Shown here: positions 8,007 to 15,548 of the stretch, in pieces
How the letters are laid out: the number at the start of each line of letters is the position of its first letter
How positions within the stretch are numbered: position 1 is the first letter of the stretch
DNA from: Sphingoaurantiacus capsulatus
GTDB taxonomy: Bacteria > Pseudomonadota > Alphaproteobacteria > Sphingomonadales > Sphingomonadaceae
Length of the DNA: 64,000 nt
Direction: 5' to 3'
Assembly (NCBI RefSeq): GCF_042648405.1
Contig: NZ_JBHRXV010000011.1
Span: 434,001 to 498,000, forward strand
Notes under the pieces: model-generated
The model's database searches: none
What the model was told of the DNA's origin: nothing
Seen by the model: only the letters and a program-made list of their open reading frames with translations
Position numbers and translations under genes: made by a program

Positions 8007-10103
8007 ATGGAGAGGATCAACGGACCCGAGCGCGAGACCGACTGGCCGCGCCGCTTCGAGGATGACTATCCCGTCCGCATCGCCGCCTCGGCCGATCCGA
8101 ACGCGGGGGGCGCCGCCGCCGGCAAGCCGATCTGGGAGGTCGGCACCATCGAGGACAACCTCGTCCGTTCCGGCTTCAACTGGAGCGTCAACAACAATGG
8201 TGAGCTCGACGACAACGAGCTGAGCTTCGGCTTCTGGGAAAACTACGACCAGCTCGCCAGCAGTTATTACGTCAACGCGGAAGGCACGATCGCCTTCGAC
8301 GAGGCCTATTATCAGGAGTATTTCTCGGTCTTCACGCCGGCGCAGGTCGGCATGGCGACCAAGGCGATCGCGCTGTGGGACGACCTCATCTCGGTGAAGT
8401 TCGTCGAAAAGAGCGCCGACGAAGCCGACCTCAACTTCGGCAACACCTACACCGGCGGCGCGCAGGCCTATGCCTATCTGCCGTTCGGCACCGTGAATGA
8501 CGACTTCTATCAGCAATATGGCTTCGAGAGCGTCCAGGGCCTCGGCGGCGACGTGTGGATCGACGGCTTCGTCGCCTCGAACTTCTCGCCGGTCGGCGAC
8601 AGCTGGTATTCGCAGACGACAATGATCCACGAGATCGGCCATGCGCTCGGGCTCAGCCACCCCGGCGACTACAACGCCACCGACGACAATGACGGCGATG
8701 GCGTTCCCGACCCGATCACCTATGCGAACGACGCCTATTTCTTCCAGGACTCGGCGCAATATTCGATCATGTCGTACTTCGACGCCTATGAGACGGGCGC
8801 GCAGCACATCGACTGGAATCTGCTGAGCTTCGGCTATGGCTCGACCCCAGCGGTGCACGACGTGGCGGCGATCCAGGCGCTGTACGGTGCCGACATGACG
8901 ACGCGCACCGGCGACACGACCTACGGCTTCAACAGCAATGCCGGCCGCTCGGCGTTCGACTTCAGCGCCAACCGGGTGCCGATCGTCACCATCTGGGACG
9001 CGGGCGGCACCGACACGCTCGACCTGTCGGGCTACAACTCCGACTCCACCATCGACCTCAACCCTGGCGCCTTCAGCTCGGCGGGTGGGATCGAGCAGTT
9101 CAAGACGCTCGCCGAAGTGAATGCCGCCCGCCTCGCCGCCGGGCTGCCGGCGCGCACGCAGGAGCAGTTCGACTTCTACGAGGCGCTGAAGACCGATCTC
9201 GGCCTGACCGACGGCCTGTTCCGCGACAATATCGCCATCGCCTATGGCGCGGTGATCGAGAACGCCAAGGGCGGCGGCGGCGATGATCTGCTGATCGCCA
9301 ACGCGGTCGCCAATTTGCTCGACGGCGGCGACGGCCTCGACGTGGTCAGCTACCGCAGCGCCGACGCCGGCATCTCTGCCTCGCTCGGCAACAACGGCGC
9401 GGGCCAGGGCCTTACCGGTGCCGCGGCGGGCGACCGCTACACCAATGTCGAGGGGCTGGAGGGCAGCGACTTCGCCGACCGGCTGTCGGGCGGTAACGGC
9501 AGCGACACCTTGCGCGGCCTTGGCGGCAACGACCAGCTCGACGGCGGCAACAGCGATGACACGCTCGACGGCGGCGATGACGACGATCGCCTCGACGGTG
9601 GCAACGGCAACGACACGCTGCTCGGCGGCGCCGGCGTCGATACGCTGTCGGGCGGCAATGGCAACGACACGCTCGATGGCGGTGACGGCAACGACCGGAT
9701 CGAGGGCGGCAACGGCAACGACACGATGCGGGGCGGCGCCGGCGACGATGTCCTCGAAGGCGGCAATGGTGACGACACCCTGCTCGGCGGCGACGGGGCC
9801 GATCGCCTCGAAGGCGGCAACGGCAACGACGTGCTGACCGGCGGCGCCGGCAACGACACGCTCGCCGGTGGCAACGGCAACGACCGCTTCATCTTCGCCG
9901 CAGACGGCTCGACCGACACCATCCTCGATTTCCGCAGCGGGCAGGACAAGATCGACCTGTCGGCGCTCGGGATCGATGGCGGCGACATCAAGCTGCAGAA
10001 CGGCAAGCTGTTCGCCGACACCGACAATGACGGCGCGTTCGACGACTTCACCCTCAACGTTCAGGGTGATGCGGTGAAGCCCGCCGACGTGCTGTTCGGC
10101 TAA
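8007..10103 (+). CDS. Serralysin-like M10 zinc metalloprotease with RTX repeats
   Basis: This 698-residue secreted metalloprotease has the zinc site HEIGHALGLSH (His208, Glu209, His212, His218) and the Met-turn SIMSY with Met255 and Tyr257, the signature of serralysins. Residues about 492-630 carry tandem GGxGxDxxx nonapeptides that bind calcium and form a beta-roll; an M10 C-terminal domain ends the protein. There is no N-terminal signal peptide, and the C-terminal RTX architecture points to export by a type I (ABC/MFP/TolC) system, which is not encoded in this window. A Ca-loop-like stretch DDNDGDGVPD lies between the zinc site and the Met-turn. A strong terminator follows. Confidence 0.93.
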   Translation: MERINGPERETDWPRRFEDDYPVRIAASADPNAGGAAAGKPIWEVGTIEDNLVRSGFNWSVNNNGELDDNELSFGFWENYDQLASSYYVNAEGTIAFDEAYYQEYFSVFTPAQVGMATKAIALWDDLISVKFVEKSADEADLNFGNTYTGGAQAYAYLPFGTVNDDFYQQYGFESVQGLGGDVWIDGFVASNFSPVGDSWYSQTTMIHEIGHALGLSHPGDYNATDDNDGDGVPDPITYANDAYFFQDSAQYSIMSYFDAYETGAQHIDWNLLSFGYGSTPAVHDVAAIQALYGADMTTRTGDTTYGFNSNAGRSAFDFSANRVPIVTIWDAGGTDTLDLSGYNSDSTIDLNPGAFSSAGGIEQFKTLAEVNAARLAAGLPARTQEQFDFYEALKTDLGLTDGLFRDNIAIAYGAVIENAKGGGGDDLLIANAVANLLDGGDGLDVVSYRSADAGISASLGNNGAGQGLTGAAAGDRYTNVEGLEGSDFADRLSGGNGSDTLRGLGGNDQLDGGNSDDTLDGGDDDDRLDGGNGNDTLLGGAGVDTLSGGNGNDTLDGGDGNDRIEGGNGNDTMRGGAGDDVLEGGNGDDTLLGGDGADRLEGGNGNDVLTGGAGNDTLAGGNGNDRFIFAADGSTDTILDFRSGQDKIDLSALGIDGGDIKLQNGKLFADTDNDGAFDDFTLNVQGDAVKPADVLFG
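9483..9893 (+). repeat. RTX nonapeptide repeat region in the M10 protease
   Basis: About fifteen 27-base units encode GGxGxDxxx repeats (GGNGNDTL, GGDGNDRI, GGAGDDVL and similar). At the DNA level the units resemble each other (GGCGGCAACGGCAACGAC), so this is a coding tandem repeat that may vary in copy number. Confidence 0.9.
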
Positions 10104-10109
10104 CGGAAA

Positions 10110-10143
10110 GGGGCGCGCCGGTCCTCCCGGCGCGCCCCTTTTT
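10110..10143. terminator. Rho-independent terminator after the M10 protease
   Basis: A 12-bp perfect stem GGGGCGCGCCGG / CCGGCGCGCCCC with a 5-base loop (TCCTC) is followed by TTTTT. It starts 7 bases after the protease stop and lies between that gene and the convergent hemA. Confidence 0.93.
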
Positions 10144-10161
10144 CTGAACTCGCGTCAATGG

Positions 10162-11376
10162 TTACGCGGCGCGGCGAATCTCCAGTCGCGACCAGATCTC
10201 GACCAGCGCATCGCGCAGCTCGACCATCATCGCGTCGTCGTGCATCGGGCCGGGCGTGAAGCGCAGCCGCTCGGTACCGCGCGGCACCGTCGGGTAATTG
10301 ATCGGCTGCACGTAGACGCCATACTCGGTCAGCAGGATGTCGCTGATCTTCTTTGCCTTGACCGGGTCGCCGACCATCACCGGCACGATGTGCGTCAGCG
10401 TCTCCATGATCGGGATGCCGGCATCGGCGAGCAAGGTCTTCAGCCGCGCGGCGCGCGCCTGCTGGCCGTCGCGCTCTTCCTGGCTGCCCTTCAGATGCTT
10501 CACGCTGGCCAGCGCGCCGGCGACCAGCACCGGCGACAGCGAGGTGGTGAAGATGAAGCCCGGCGCATAGGAGCGGATCACGTCGATGATCGTCTGATCG
10601 GCGGCGATATAGCCGCCCATCACGCCGAACGCCTTGCCGAGCGTGCCTTCGATGATCGTCAGCCGGTGCGCGACCGCGTCACGCTCCGAAATGCCGCCGC
10701 CATGCTCGCCGTACATGCCGACCGCATGGACCTCGTCGAGATAGGTCAGCGCGTTATATTTGTCGGCGAGGTCGCAGATCTCGGCGATCGGCGCCACGTC
10801 GCCGTCCATCGAATAGACGCTCTCGAAGGCGATCAGCTTCGGCGCGTCGGGATCCTCGGCGGCCAGCAGCTCCTCGAGGTGGACGAGGTCGTTGTGGCGG
10901 AATACCCGCTTCTCGCAGCCCGAGTTGCGGATGCCTGCGATCATCGAGGCGTGGTTCAGCTCGTCGGAAAAGACGATGCAGCCGGGCAGGATCTTGGCGA
11001 GCGTCGACAAGGTCGCCTCGTTCGAGACGTAGCCGGAGGTGAACAGCAGCGCGCCCTGCTTGCCGTGCAGCGAGGCAAGCTCATGCTCCAGCTCGACGTG
11101 ATAGTGGGTGTTGCCGCCGATGTTGCGGGTGCCGCCCGAGCCGGCGCCGACATCATGCAGCGCCTCTTCCATCGCGGCGATGACCTTCGGGTGCTGGCCC
11201 ATCGCGAGATAGTCGTTCGAGCACCAGACGGTGACCGGCTTCGGGCCGTTGTGGCCGGCAAAGCAGCGTGCGTTCGGAAACGCGCCCTTGTTGCGCAGGA
11301 TATCGATGAAGACGCGGTAGCGCCCCTCCGCGTGGAGGCGGGAAATCGCGTCCTCGAAGATCTTGCCGTAATCCAC
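10162..11376 (-). CDS. hemA: 5-aminolevulinate synthase
   Basis: This enzyme condenses glycine with succinyl-CoA to 5-aminolevulinate, the first step of haem synthesis by the C4 route, which marks alphaproteobacteria. The 404-residue protein begins MDYGKIFEDAI, has the substrate segment WCSNDYLAMGQHPKV, the glycine-rich GSGGTRNIGGN and the PLP lysine Lys248 in EGTLGKAFGVMGGY. The start is a GTG preceded by AAGGACGAG. Its product is the substrate of HemB, encoded 3 kb further on. It faces the M10 protease, with a terminator between them. Confidence 0.97.
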   Translation of the reverse strand: MDYGKIFEDAISRLHAEGRYRVFIDILRNKGAFPNARCFAGHNGPKPVTVWCSNDYLAMGQHPKVIAAMEEALHDVGAGSGGTRNIGGNTHYHVELEHELASLHGKQGALLFTSGYVSNEATLSTLAKILPGCIVFSDELNHASMIAGIRNSGCEKRVFRHNDLVHLEELLAAEDPDAPKLIAFESVYSMDGDVAPIAEICDLADKYNALTYLDEVHAVGMYGEHGGGISERDAVAHRLTIIEGTLGKAFGVMGGYIAADQTIIDVIRSYAPGFIFTTSLSPVLVAGALASVKHLKGSQEERDGQQARAARLKTLLADAGIPIMETLTHIVPVMVGDPVKAKKISDILLTEYGVYVQPINYPTVPRGTERLRFTPGPMHDDAMMVELRDALVEIWSRLEIRRAA

Positions 11377-11458
11377 GCCGCTCGTCCTTACCCCGAATGA
11401 CGCGCCCGATTTACTGCCGAACGTGTCACCTTACCAGTCACATAAGGCCGCAGCCTGC

Positions 11459-12487
11459 CTAGAAGCGCAGGTCGCCGCCCGCTGGTGCCTCAAAGTAACG
11501 GTTTACCTCGGCGTCGGACACCTCGGCGAGCGTTGCCGGCACCCACTTCGGATTGCGGTCCTTGTCGACCAGCTGCGCGCGCACGCCTTCGAAGAAATCG
11601 CTGCCCTGCTTGATGGCGCAGACCACGCGATATTCATTCTGCAACGCCCCGGCGATGTCGAGCTTCGCGCCTTCGCGCAGGGTACGCAGCGTCAGCTTGC
11701 ACGAGGTCGGCGACATCTTGCGCAAGGTCGCTGCCTGCTCCTTCGCCCAGTCGTTGCCGCCATCGAGCGAGGCAATGATCCCTTCGACGCTGTCGCCGGT
11801 GAAATGCCTGTCGATCGCCGGGCGGTTGGCGACGAGCGGCGGCTCCTCGGTGTCGGTGTCGAAGTCGGCGAGTACCTGATCGACCGGATCGCCCTCGGCC
11901 AGTTCCTCGATCAGCTTCGGCAGCTTGTCGCTCGGCACATAATGGGTGGCGATCCCGGCATATTCGGCGTCGACACCCTTCAGCCGCGCGCCGGTGAGGC
12001 CGAGATAGGCGCCGAGCTCGCCCGGCAGCCGCGGCAGCGCATGGCTGCCGCCGACATCGGGGATCAGGCCGATGCCGGTCTCGGGCATGGCGAACAAGGT
12101 GCGCTCGGTGGCGACGCGATACGGTGCGTGGATGGAGAGGCCGACGCCGCCGCCCATGGTGATGCCGTCGATCAGCGCGACATAGGGCTTCGGGTAGGTC
12201 GCGATCGCATGGTTCATGCGATACTCGTCGTGGAAGAAGCCCTCCCACTCGTCGCTGCCGCTCTTGCCCGCATGGTAGAGGCCGACGACATCGCCGCCGG
12301 CGCAGAAGGCGCGGTCGCCGCTGCCCTGGATCACCACCGCCTTTACCGCCGCGTCGTCGCGCCACTTGTCGAGCTGCGCGTGGATGGCGAGGCACATCGG
12401 CCGGTTGAGCGCATTGAGCGCCTGCGGGCGGTTGAGCGTGATGAGGCCGATCGCCCCTCTGGTCTCGAAGAGAACGTCGTCGGTCAT
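11459..12487 (-). CDS. 3-hydroxyisobutyryl-CoA hydrolase (enoyl-CoA hydratase family)
   Basis: This 342-residue crotonase-fold protein has the long C-terminal extension typical of 3-hydroxyisobutyryl-CoA hydrolases, which release 3-hydroxyisobutyrate in valine degradation. It carries the oxyanion-hole segment GDRAFCAGGDVVGLY, MGGGVGLSIHAPYRVATE and the family motif PETGIGLIPDVGGSHALPRL. The start overlaps the stop of the upstream thioesterase gene by four bases. A 3-hydroxyisobutyrate-dehydrogenase-like enzyme, the next step of the pathway, is encoded at 20060. Other crotonase activities cannot be excluded. Confidence 0.85.
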   Translation of the reverse strand: MTDDVLFETRGAIGLITLNRPQALNALNRPMCLAIHAQLDKWRDDAAVKAVVIQGSGDRAFCAGGDVVGLYHAGKSGSDEWEGFFHDEYRMNHAIATYPKPYVALIDGITMGGGVGLSIHAPYRVATERTLFAMPETGIGLIPDVGGSHALPRLPGELGAYLGLTGARLKGVDAEYAGIATHYVPSDKLPKLIEELAEGDPVDQVLADFDTDTEEPPLVANRPAIDRHFTGDSVEGIIASLDGGNDWAKEQAATLRKMSPTSCKLTLRTLREGAKLDIAGALQNEYRVVCAIKQGSDFFEGVRAQLVDKDRNPKWVPATLAEVSDAEVNRYFEAPAGGDLRF

Positions 12488-12933
12488 TTCCGCTCCACCA
12501 TCGAATGTTTGTCGGGCATCGGCGTCGGCATCGCCGTGCAGCTCATCCGCGCCAGCAGCTTGCCCGCGGGGTCGAACAGGTCCGCCTCCATGAACGCGGC
12601 GCGTTTGCCGAGCTTCAGGCAGCGGCCTTCGGCAAACAGCTCGCCCTGCGGTGCCGGCGCGAGGAAACTCGTCTTGAACTCGAGCGTCGGCACCACGATC
12701 CGCTCGCCCGACTTCACCACTGCCGAGGTCGCCGCCGCATCGTCGAGCATCGCCGCGACGATGCCGCCCTGCAGATTGCCCATCGGGTTGCAGAACTCGG
12801 GCTTACCGTCGTAGCGGATGCGTACCCAGCCCCTGGCGCTGTCGAGCGCGATCATCCGATAGCCGAGCATCAGCGCGGTCGGCGGCACGTACTTGTTCAT
12901 GCGCTCGAGCAGTTCCTCGTCGGTCATCGGCAT
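12484..12933 (-). CDS. PaaI-family (hotdog fold) thioesterase
   Basis: The 149-residue protein shows the hotdog-fold core FCNPMGNLQGGIVAAMLDDAAATSA, where the NxxGxxxGG segment lines the thioester site, followed by VPTLEFKTSFLAPAP. Such enzymes hydrolyse acyl-CoA thioesters in the cytoplasm. I use the ATG at 12933; an in-frame ATG two codons later is also possible, and the longer open frame upstream runs into murI. It overlaps the start of the 3-hydroxyisobutyryl-CoA hydrolase gene by four bases, so both are translated from one message. The substrate is unknown. Confidence 0.82.
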   Translation of the reverse strand: MPMTDEELLERMNKYVPPTALMLGYRMIALDSARGWVRIRYDGKPEFCNPMGNLQGGIVAAMLDDAAATSAVVKSGERIVVPTLEFKTSFLAPAPQGELFAEGRCLKLGKRAAFMEADLFDPAGKLLARMSCTAMPTPMPDKHSMVERK

Positions 12934-12946
12934 CGGCGGCAGCCCC

Positions 12947-13735
12947 CTAGAGATAATCGAGTTCGGTGAGCCCGAACCGTGCAAGCGCCGGGCGCAGCGC
13001 GTCAATTTCGCCGTTTCGAGAGGTCAGCACCGCCCTGCCCGTCGCCTCGCCATCCCACTCAGCGCCGGCTAGCAGATGCGCGGTGCGCCGCCCGATCCCT
13101 TCGGCGCCGTCGACGAAGGTCAACGGCCGCGGGCTGGCGGCGGCAAGGCGGTCGCGAACGAGCGGGAAATGGGTGCAGGCCAGCACCACCGTATCGATGC
13201 GCTCGCCGCCGGGCTGGTCGAGCAGCCCGGCGAGCACCGCCGCATAGTCTGAAAGCGCCTGCGGGCGACCGCGCAACTCGGCCTCCGCCATCTCGACCAG
13301 CTTCGCCGAGCCGTGGCGCAGCACCAGGCAATCGGCGGCGAAATCCGCGGCGAGCCGGTTGACATAGGGCTGGCGAACCGTCGCTTCGGTGCCCAGTACG
13401 CCAATGGCGCGGGCGGTGCTGGTCTCGGCCGCCGGCTTGATCGCCGGCACGGTGCCGACCACCGGCACTTCGAGCGCGGCGCGGACATGCGCCAGCGCGA
13501 TCGTCGAAGCGGTGTTGCAGGCGATGACGATCAGCCGCGGCCTGTAGCGCTCGGTCAGGCGGCCGAGCAGCGCGCAGACCCGCGTCGCCACCTCCATCTC
13601 GGTTTTAGTCCCATAGGGAAAGCCGCCGGTATCGGCGACATAGACGATCGGCGCGCGCGGCAGCCGCTCGCGGATCGGCCCGAGCACCGACAGCCCGCCG
13701 ACGCCGGAGTCGAAGATGAGGATCGGCTGCGACAT
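12947..13735 (-). CDS. murI: Glutamate racemase
   Basis: MurI makes D-glutamate for peptidoglycan. The 262-residue protein opens with ILIFDSGVGGLSVL and has the two catalytic cysteine motifs, VIACNTASTIAL and VLACTHFPLV. The start at 13735 (MSQPILIFDSG) fits the family; an open frame of 12 more codons upstream lacks support. It is the first gene of an apparent murI-thioesterase-hydrolase operon, with 13 bases to the next start. Confidence 0.95.
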   Translation of the reverse strand: MSQPILIFDSGVGGLSVLGPIRERLPRAPIVYVADTGGFPYGTKTEMEVATRVCALLGRLTERYRPRLIVIACNTASTIALAHVRAALEVPVVGTVPAIKPAAETSTARAIGVLGTEATVRQPYVNRLAADFAADCLVLRHGSAKLVEMAEAELRGRPQALSDYAAVLAGLLDQPGGERIDTVVLACTHFPLVRDRLAAASPRPLTFVDGAEGIGRRTAHLLAGAEWDGEATGRAVLTSRNGEIDALRPALARFGLTELDYL

Positions 13736-13812
13736 GCCGGCAGGCCTTAGCACGCAGCAGCGCGAGCGCAATTGACCACGCTCGCCAAATCGGCATATTG
13801 GTTTCGGAATGC

Positions 13813-13825
13813 CTCCAAATTGGAG
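13813..13825. promoter_or_regulatory. Palindrome in the antitoxin leader, candidate autoregulatory operator
   Basis: CTCCAAATTGGAG is perfectly symmetric around one central base, and it overlaps the ribosome-binding region (TTGGAG, 6 bases before the ATG at 13832) of the ribbon-helix-helix antitoxin gene. A second weaker repeat, GGCAT / ATGCC, lies at 13792-13813. Antitoxins of this class usually repress their own operon. Confidence 0.4.
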
Positions 13826-13831
13826 CCAGTG

Positions 13832-14074
13832 ATGGGCGTGAACTTTTCAATAAAGAATGTGTCGGAAGAAATGGCGGACGACCTCCGTGCGATGGCGGCA
13901 CGCAATCATCGATCTGTGCAGGGCGAACTCATGGCCATGCTTGAAGAACGGCTGCGGGGCACCCGAAAATTGAGCGCTCTCGAAGCAGCTCAGGAAGTGC
14001 GACGGCTTGGCATTCGTAGCGAGGGGCGGTCTGCGGACATCGTCCGCGAGCTTCGTGATCTGGATGCACGCTAG
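13832..14074 (+). CDS. FitA-like ribbon-helix-helix antitoxin
   Basis: The 80-residue protein starts with an Arc/FitA-type DNA-binding strand and helices (NFSIKNVSEEMADDLRAMAARNHRSVQGELMAMLEERL), followed by a C-terminal tail (about residues 45-80) of the kind that wraps the cognate PIN toxin. The GTG-started PIN gene begins at the base after its stop codon. I choose the ATG at 13832 because TTGGAG precedes it; the open frame before it is not antitoxin-like. It would both neutralise the toxin and repress the operon. Confidence 0.78.
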   Translation: MGVNFSIKNVSEEMADDLRAMAARNHRSVQGELMAMLEERLRGTRKLSALEAAQEVRRLGIRSEGRSADIVRELRDLDAR

Positions 14075-14458
14075 GTGATCGTCGATGCTTCGGCAATTGG
14101 CGCGATCATCTTTCGGGAAGCCGAGTTCGCGGACGCAGCAGCCTTTGTTGCCGATGCACCGATGATCGCGCCGACGCTGCTCCCATTCGAGATCGCCAGC
14201 ATCGCCGCCAAAAAGAAGAGCCGAGGGCTGCTTGACGAGGAAGGCATCGGCCTGGCGCTCACCGTTTTCGACGCCATGGCAATCCAGTTGATACCTGTGC
14301 GGGCACGCGACGCGCTTGCCGTGGCTTCCCAAACCCGGCTTTCCGTCTATGACGCCAGCTATCTCTGGCTGGCGCGTCGTTTCGATACGCCGCTTGCAAC
14401 GTGCGACCGTCGGCTTGCCGACGCCGCCGGTATCACGCCGATCGGGAAAGCTGAATGA
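14075..14458 (+). CDS. PIN-domain (VapC/FitB-type) ribonuclease toxin
   Basis: The 127-residue PIN protein has the first acidic residue in MIVDASAIGAIIF, a central Glu in PFEIASIAAKKK, and the C-terminal acidic cluster in YDASYLWLARRF and ATCDRRLADAA. Such toxins are Mg-dependent RNases, often cutting tRNA or rRNA. It starts with GTG directly behind the antitoxin stop. Unusually, its stop overlaps the hemB start (ATGA), so the module lies upstream of an essential haem gene in one transcription unit. Confidence 0.85.
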   Translation: MIVDASAIGAIIFREAEFADAAAFVADAPMIAPTLLPFEIASIAAKKKSRGLLDEEGIGLALTVFDAMAIQLIPVRARDALAVASQTRLSVYDASYLWLARRFDTPLATCDRRLADAAGITPIGKAE

Positions 14459-15447
14459 TCCACGGCTCCTACCCTGCCCTCCGCCTCCGCCGCACCCGCG
14501 CCGCCGCCTGGTCGCGCGCGATGGTCGCCGAGACGCTGCTGACCCCGTCCGACCTGATCTGGCCGCTGTTCGTCACCGGCGGCAGCCAGAATCGCGAGAG
14601 CATCAAGGCGATGCCCGGTGTCGACCGCTATTCGGTCGACCTGCTGCCGGCGCTGGCGCGCGAGGCGGCGAGCCTCGGCATTCCCTGCCTCGCGCTGTTC
14701 CCCAATACCGAGCCCGACCGGCGCTCCGACGACGGGCGCGAGGCGCTCAACCCGGAAAACCTGATGTGCCGCGCCATCCGCGCCATCAAGGAGGCGGTGC
14801 CCGAGATCGGCGTGCTGACCGACGTGGCGCTCGACCCCTATACCAGCCACGGCCATGACGGCATGCTCGACGAGGCCGGGCGCATCGTAAACGACAGCAG
14901 CGTCGAGGTGCTGGTCGGCCAGTCGCTCAACCAGGCCCGCGCCGGGGCCGACATCATCGCGCCGTCGGACATGATGGACGGCCGCATCGGCGCGATCCGC
15001 GGCGCGCTGGAGGGCGAAAGCTTCCACGACGTTCAGATCATGTCCTACGCGGTCAAATACGCCTCTGCCTTCTACGGCCCGTTCCGCGATGCGGTCGGTT
15101 CGGGCGGCTATCTGAAGGGCGATAAGAAGACCTATCAGATGGACCCGGCCAATGCTGAGGAAGGGTTGCGCGAGGTGGCGCTCGACCTCTCCGAGGGCGC
15201 CGACCATGTCATGGTCAAGCCCGGCCTGCCCTATCTCGACATGGTACGTCGCGTGAAGGAACGCTTCGAAGTTCCTGTTTTCGCGTACCAAGTCTCCGGC
15301 GAGTACGCGATGATCGAGGCCGCGGTCGCCGCCGGTGTGCTCGATCGCGACCGCGCGGTGCTGGAGACGCTGACCGCCTTCAAGCGGGCCGGCTGCTCGG
15401 GCGTGCTGACCTATCACGCGCGCCACGCCGCGCAGCTGTTGGGCTAG
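14455..15447 (+). CDS. hemB: Delta-aminolevulinic acid dehydratase (porphobilinogen synthase)
   Basis: HemB joins two 5-aminolevulinate molecules to porphobilinogen. The 330-residue protein carries the two active-site lysine regions, IMSYAVKYASAFYGPFRDA and HVMVKPGLPYLD, and the segment TDVALDPYTSHGHDG. In place of the cysteine-rich zinc site it has an Asp/Ala-type region, as in the Mg-dependent alphaproteobacterial enzymes. The ATG overlaps the toxin stop by four bases and has only a weak ribosome-binding site (GGGAAAG) inside the toxin gene, suggesting translational coupling. Confidence 0.96.
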   Translation: MIHGSYPALRLRRTRAAAWSRAMVAETLLTPSDLIWPLFVTGGSQNRESIKAMPGVDRYSVDLLPALAREAASLGIPCLALFPNTEPDRRSDDGREALNPENLMCRAIRAIKEAVPEIGVLTDVALDPYTSHGHDGMLDEAGRIVNDSSVEVLVGQSLNQARAGADIIAPSDMMDGRIGAIRGALEGESFHDVQIMSYAVKYASAFYGPFRDAVGSGGYLKGDKKTYQMDPANAEEGLREVALDLSEGADHVMVKPGLPYLDMVRRVKERFEVPVFAYQVSGEYAMIEAAVAAGVLDRDRAVLETLTAFKRAGCSGVLTYHARHAAQLLG

Positions 15448-15465
15448 CCAGTTGAACCACATTTC

Positions 15466-15534
15466 CGTCATTCCGGCGAAAGCCGGAATCCAGTCGAACC
15501 GCCGGTCTGGATACCGGCTTTCGCCGGTATGACG
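15466..15534. repeat. REP-type paired inverted repeat (copy B)
   Basis: The left arm has stem TTCCGGC / GCCGGAA and the right arm stem TACCGGC / GCCGGTA, both within CGTCAT...ATCCAG flanks. It lies between hemB and the spermidine-synthase-like gene. The arms occur in the opposite order in copy C at 23020. Confidence 0.85.
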
Positions 15535-15548
15535 GCCTTGGGAGCCGC

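Noticed and set aside
7203..8858. A 551-codon open frame on the minus strand
   Set aside because: It is opposite to the M10 protease and its partner gene and has the composition of an antisense shadow; no domain is visible.
9483..9893. Short regular repeats as a CRISPR array
   Set aside because: The 27-base periodic units are in frame and encode calcium-binding RTX nonapeptides; there are no unique spacers.
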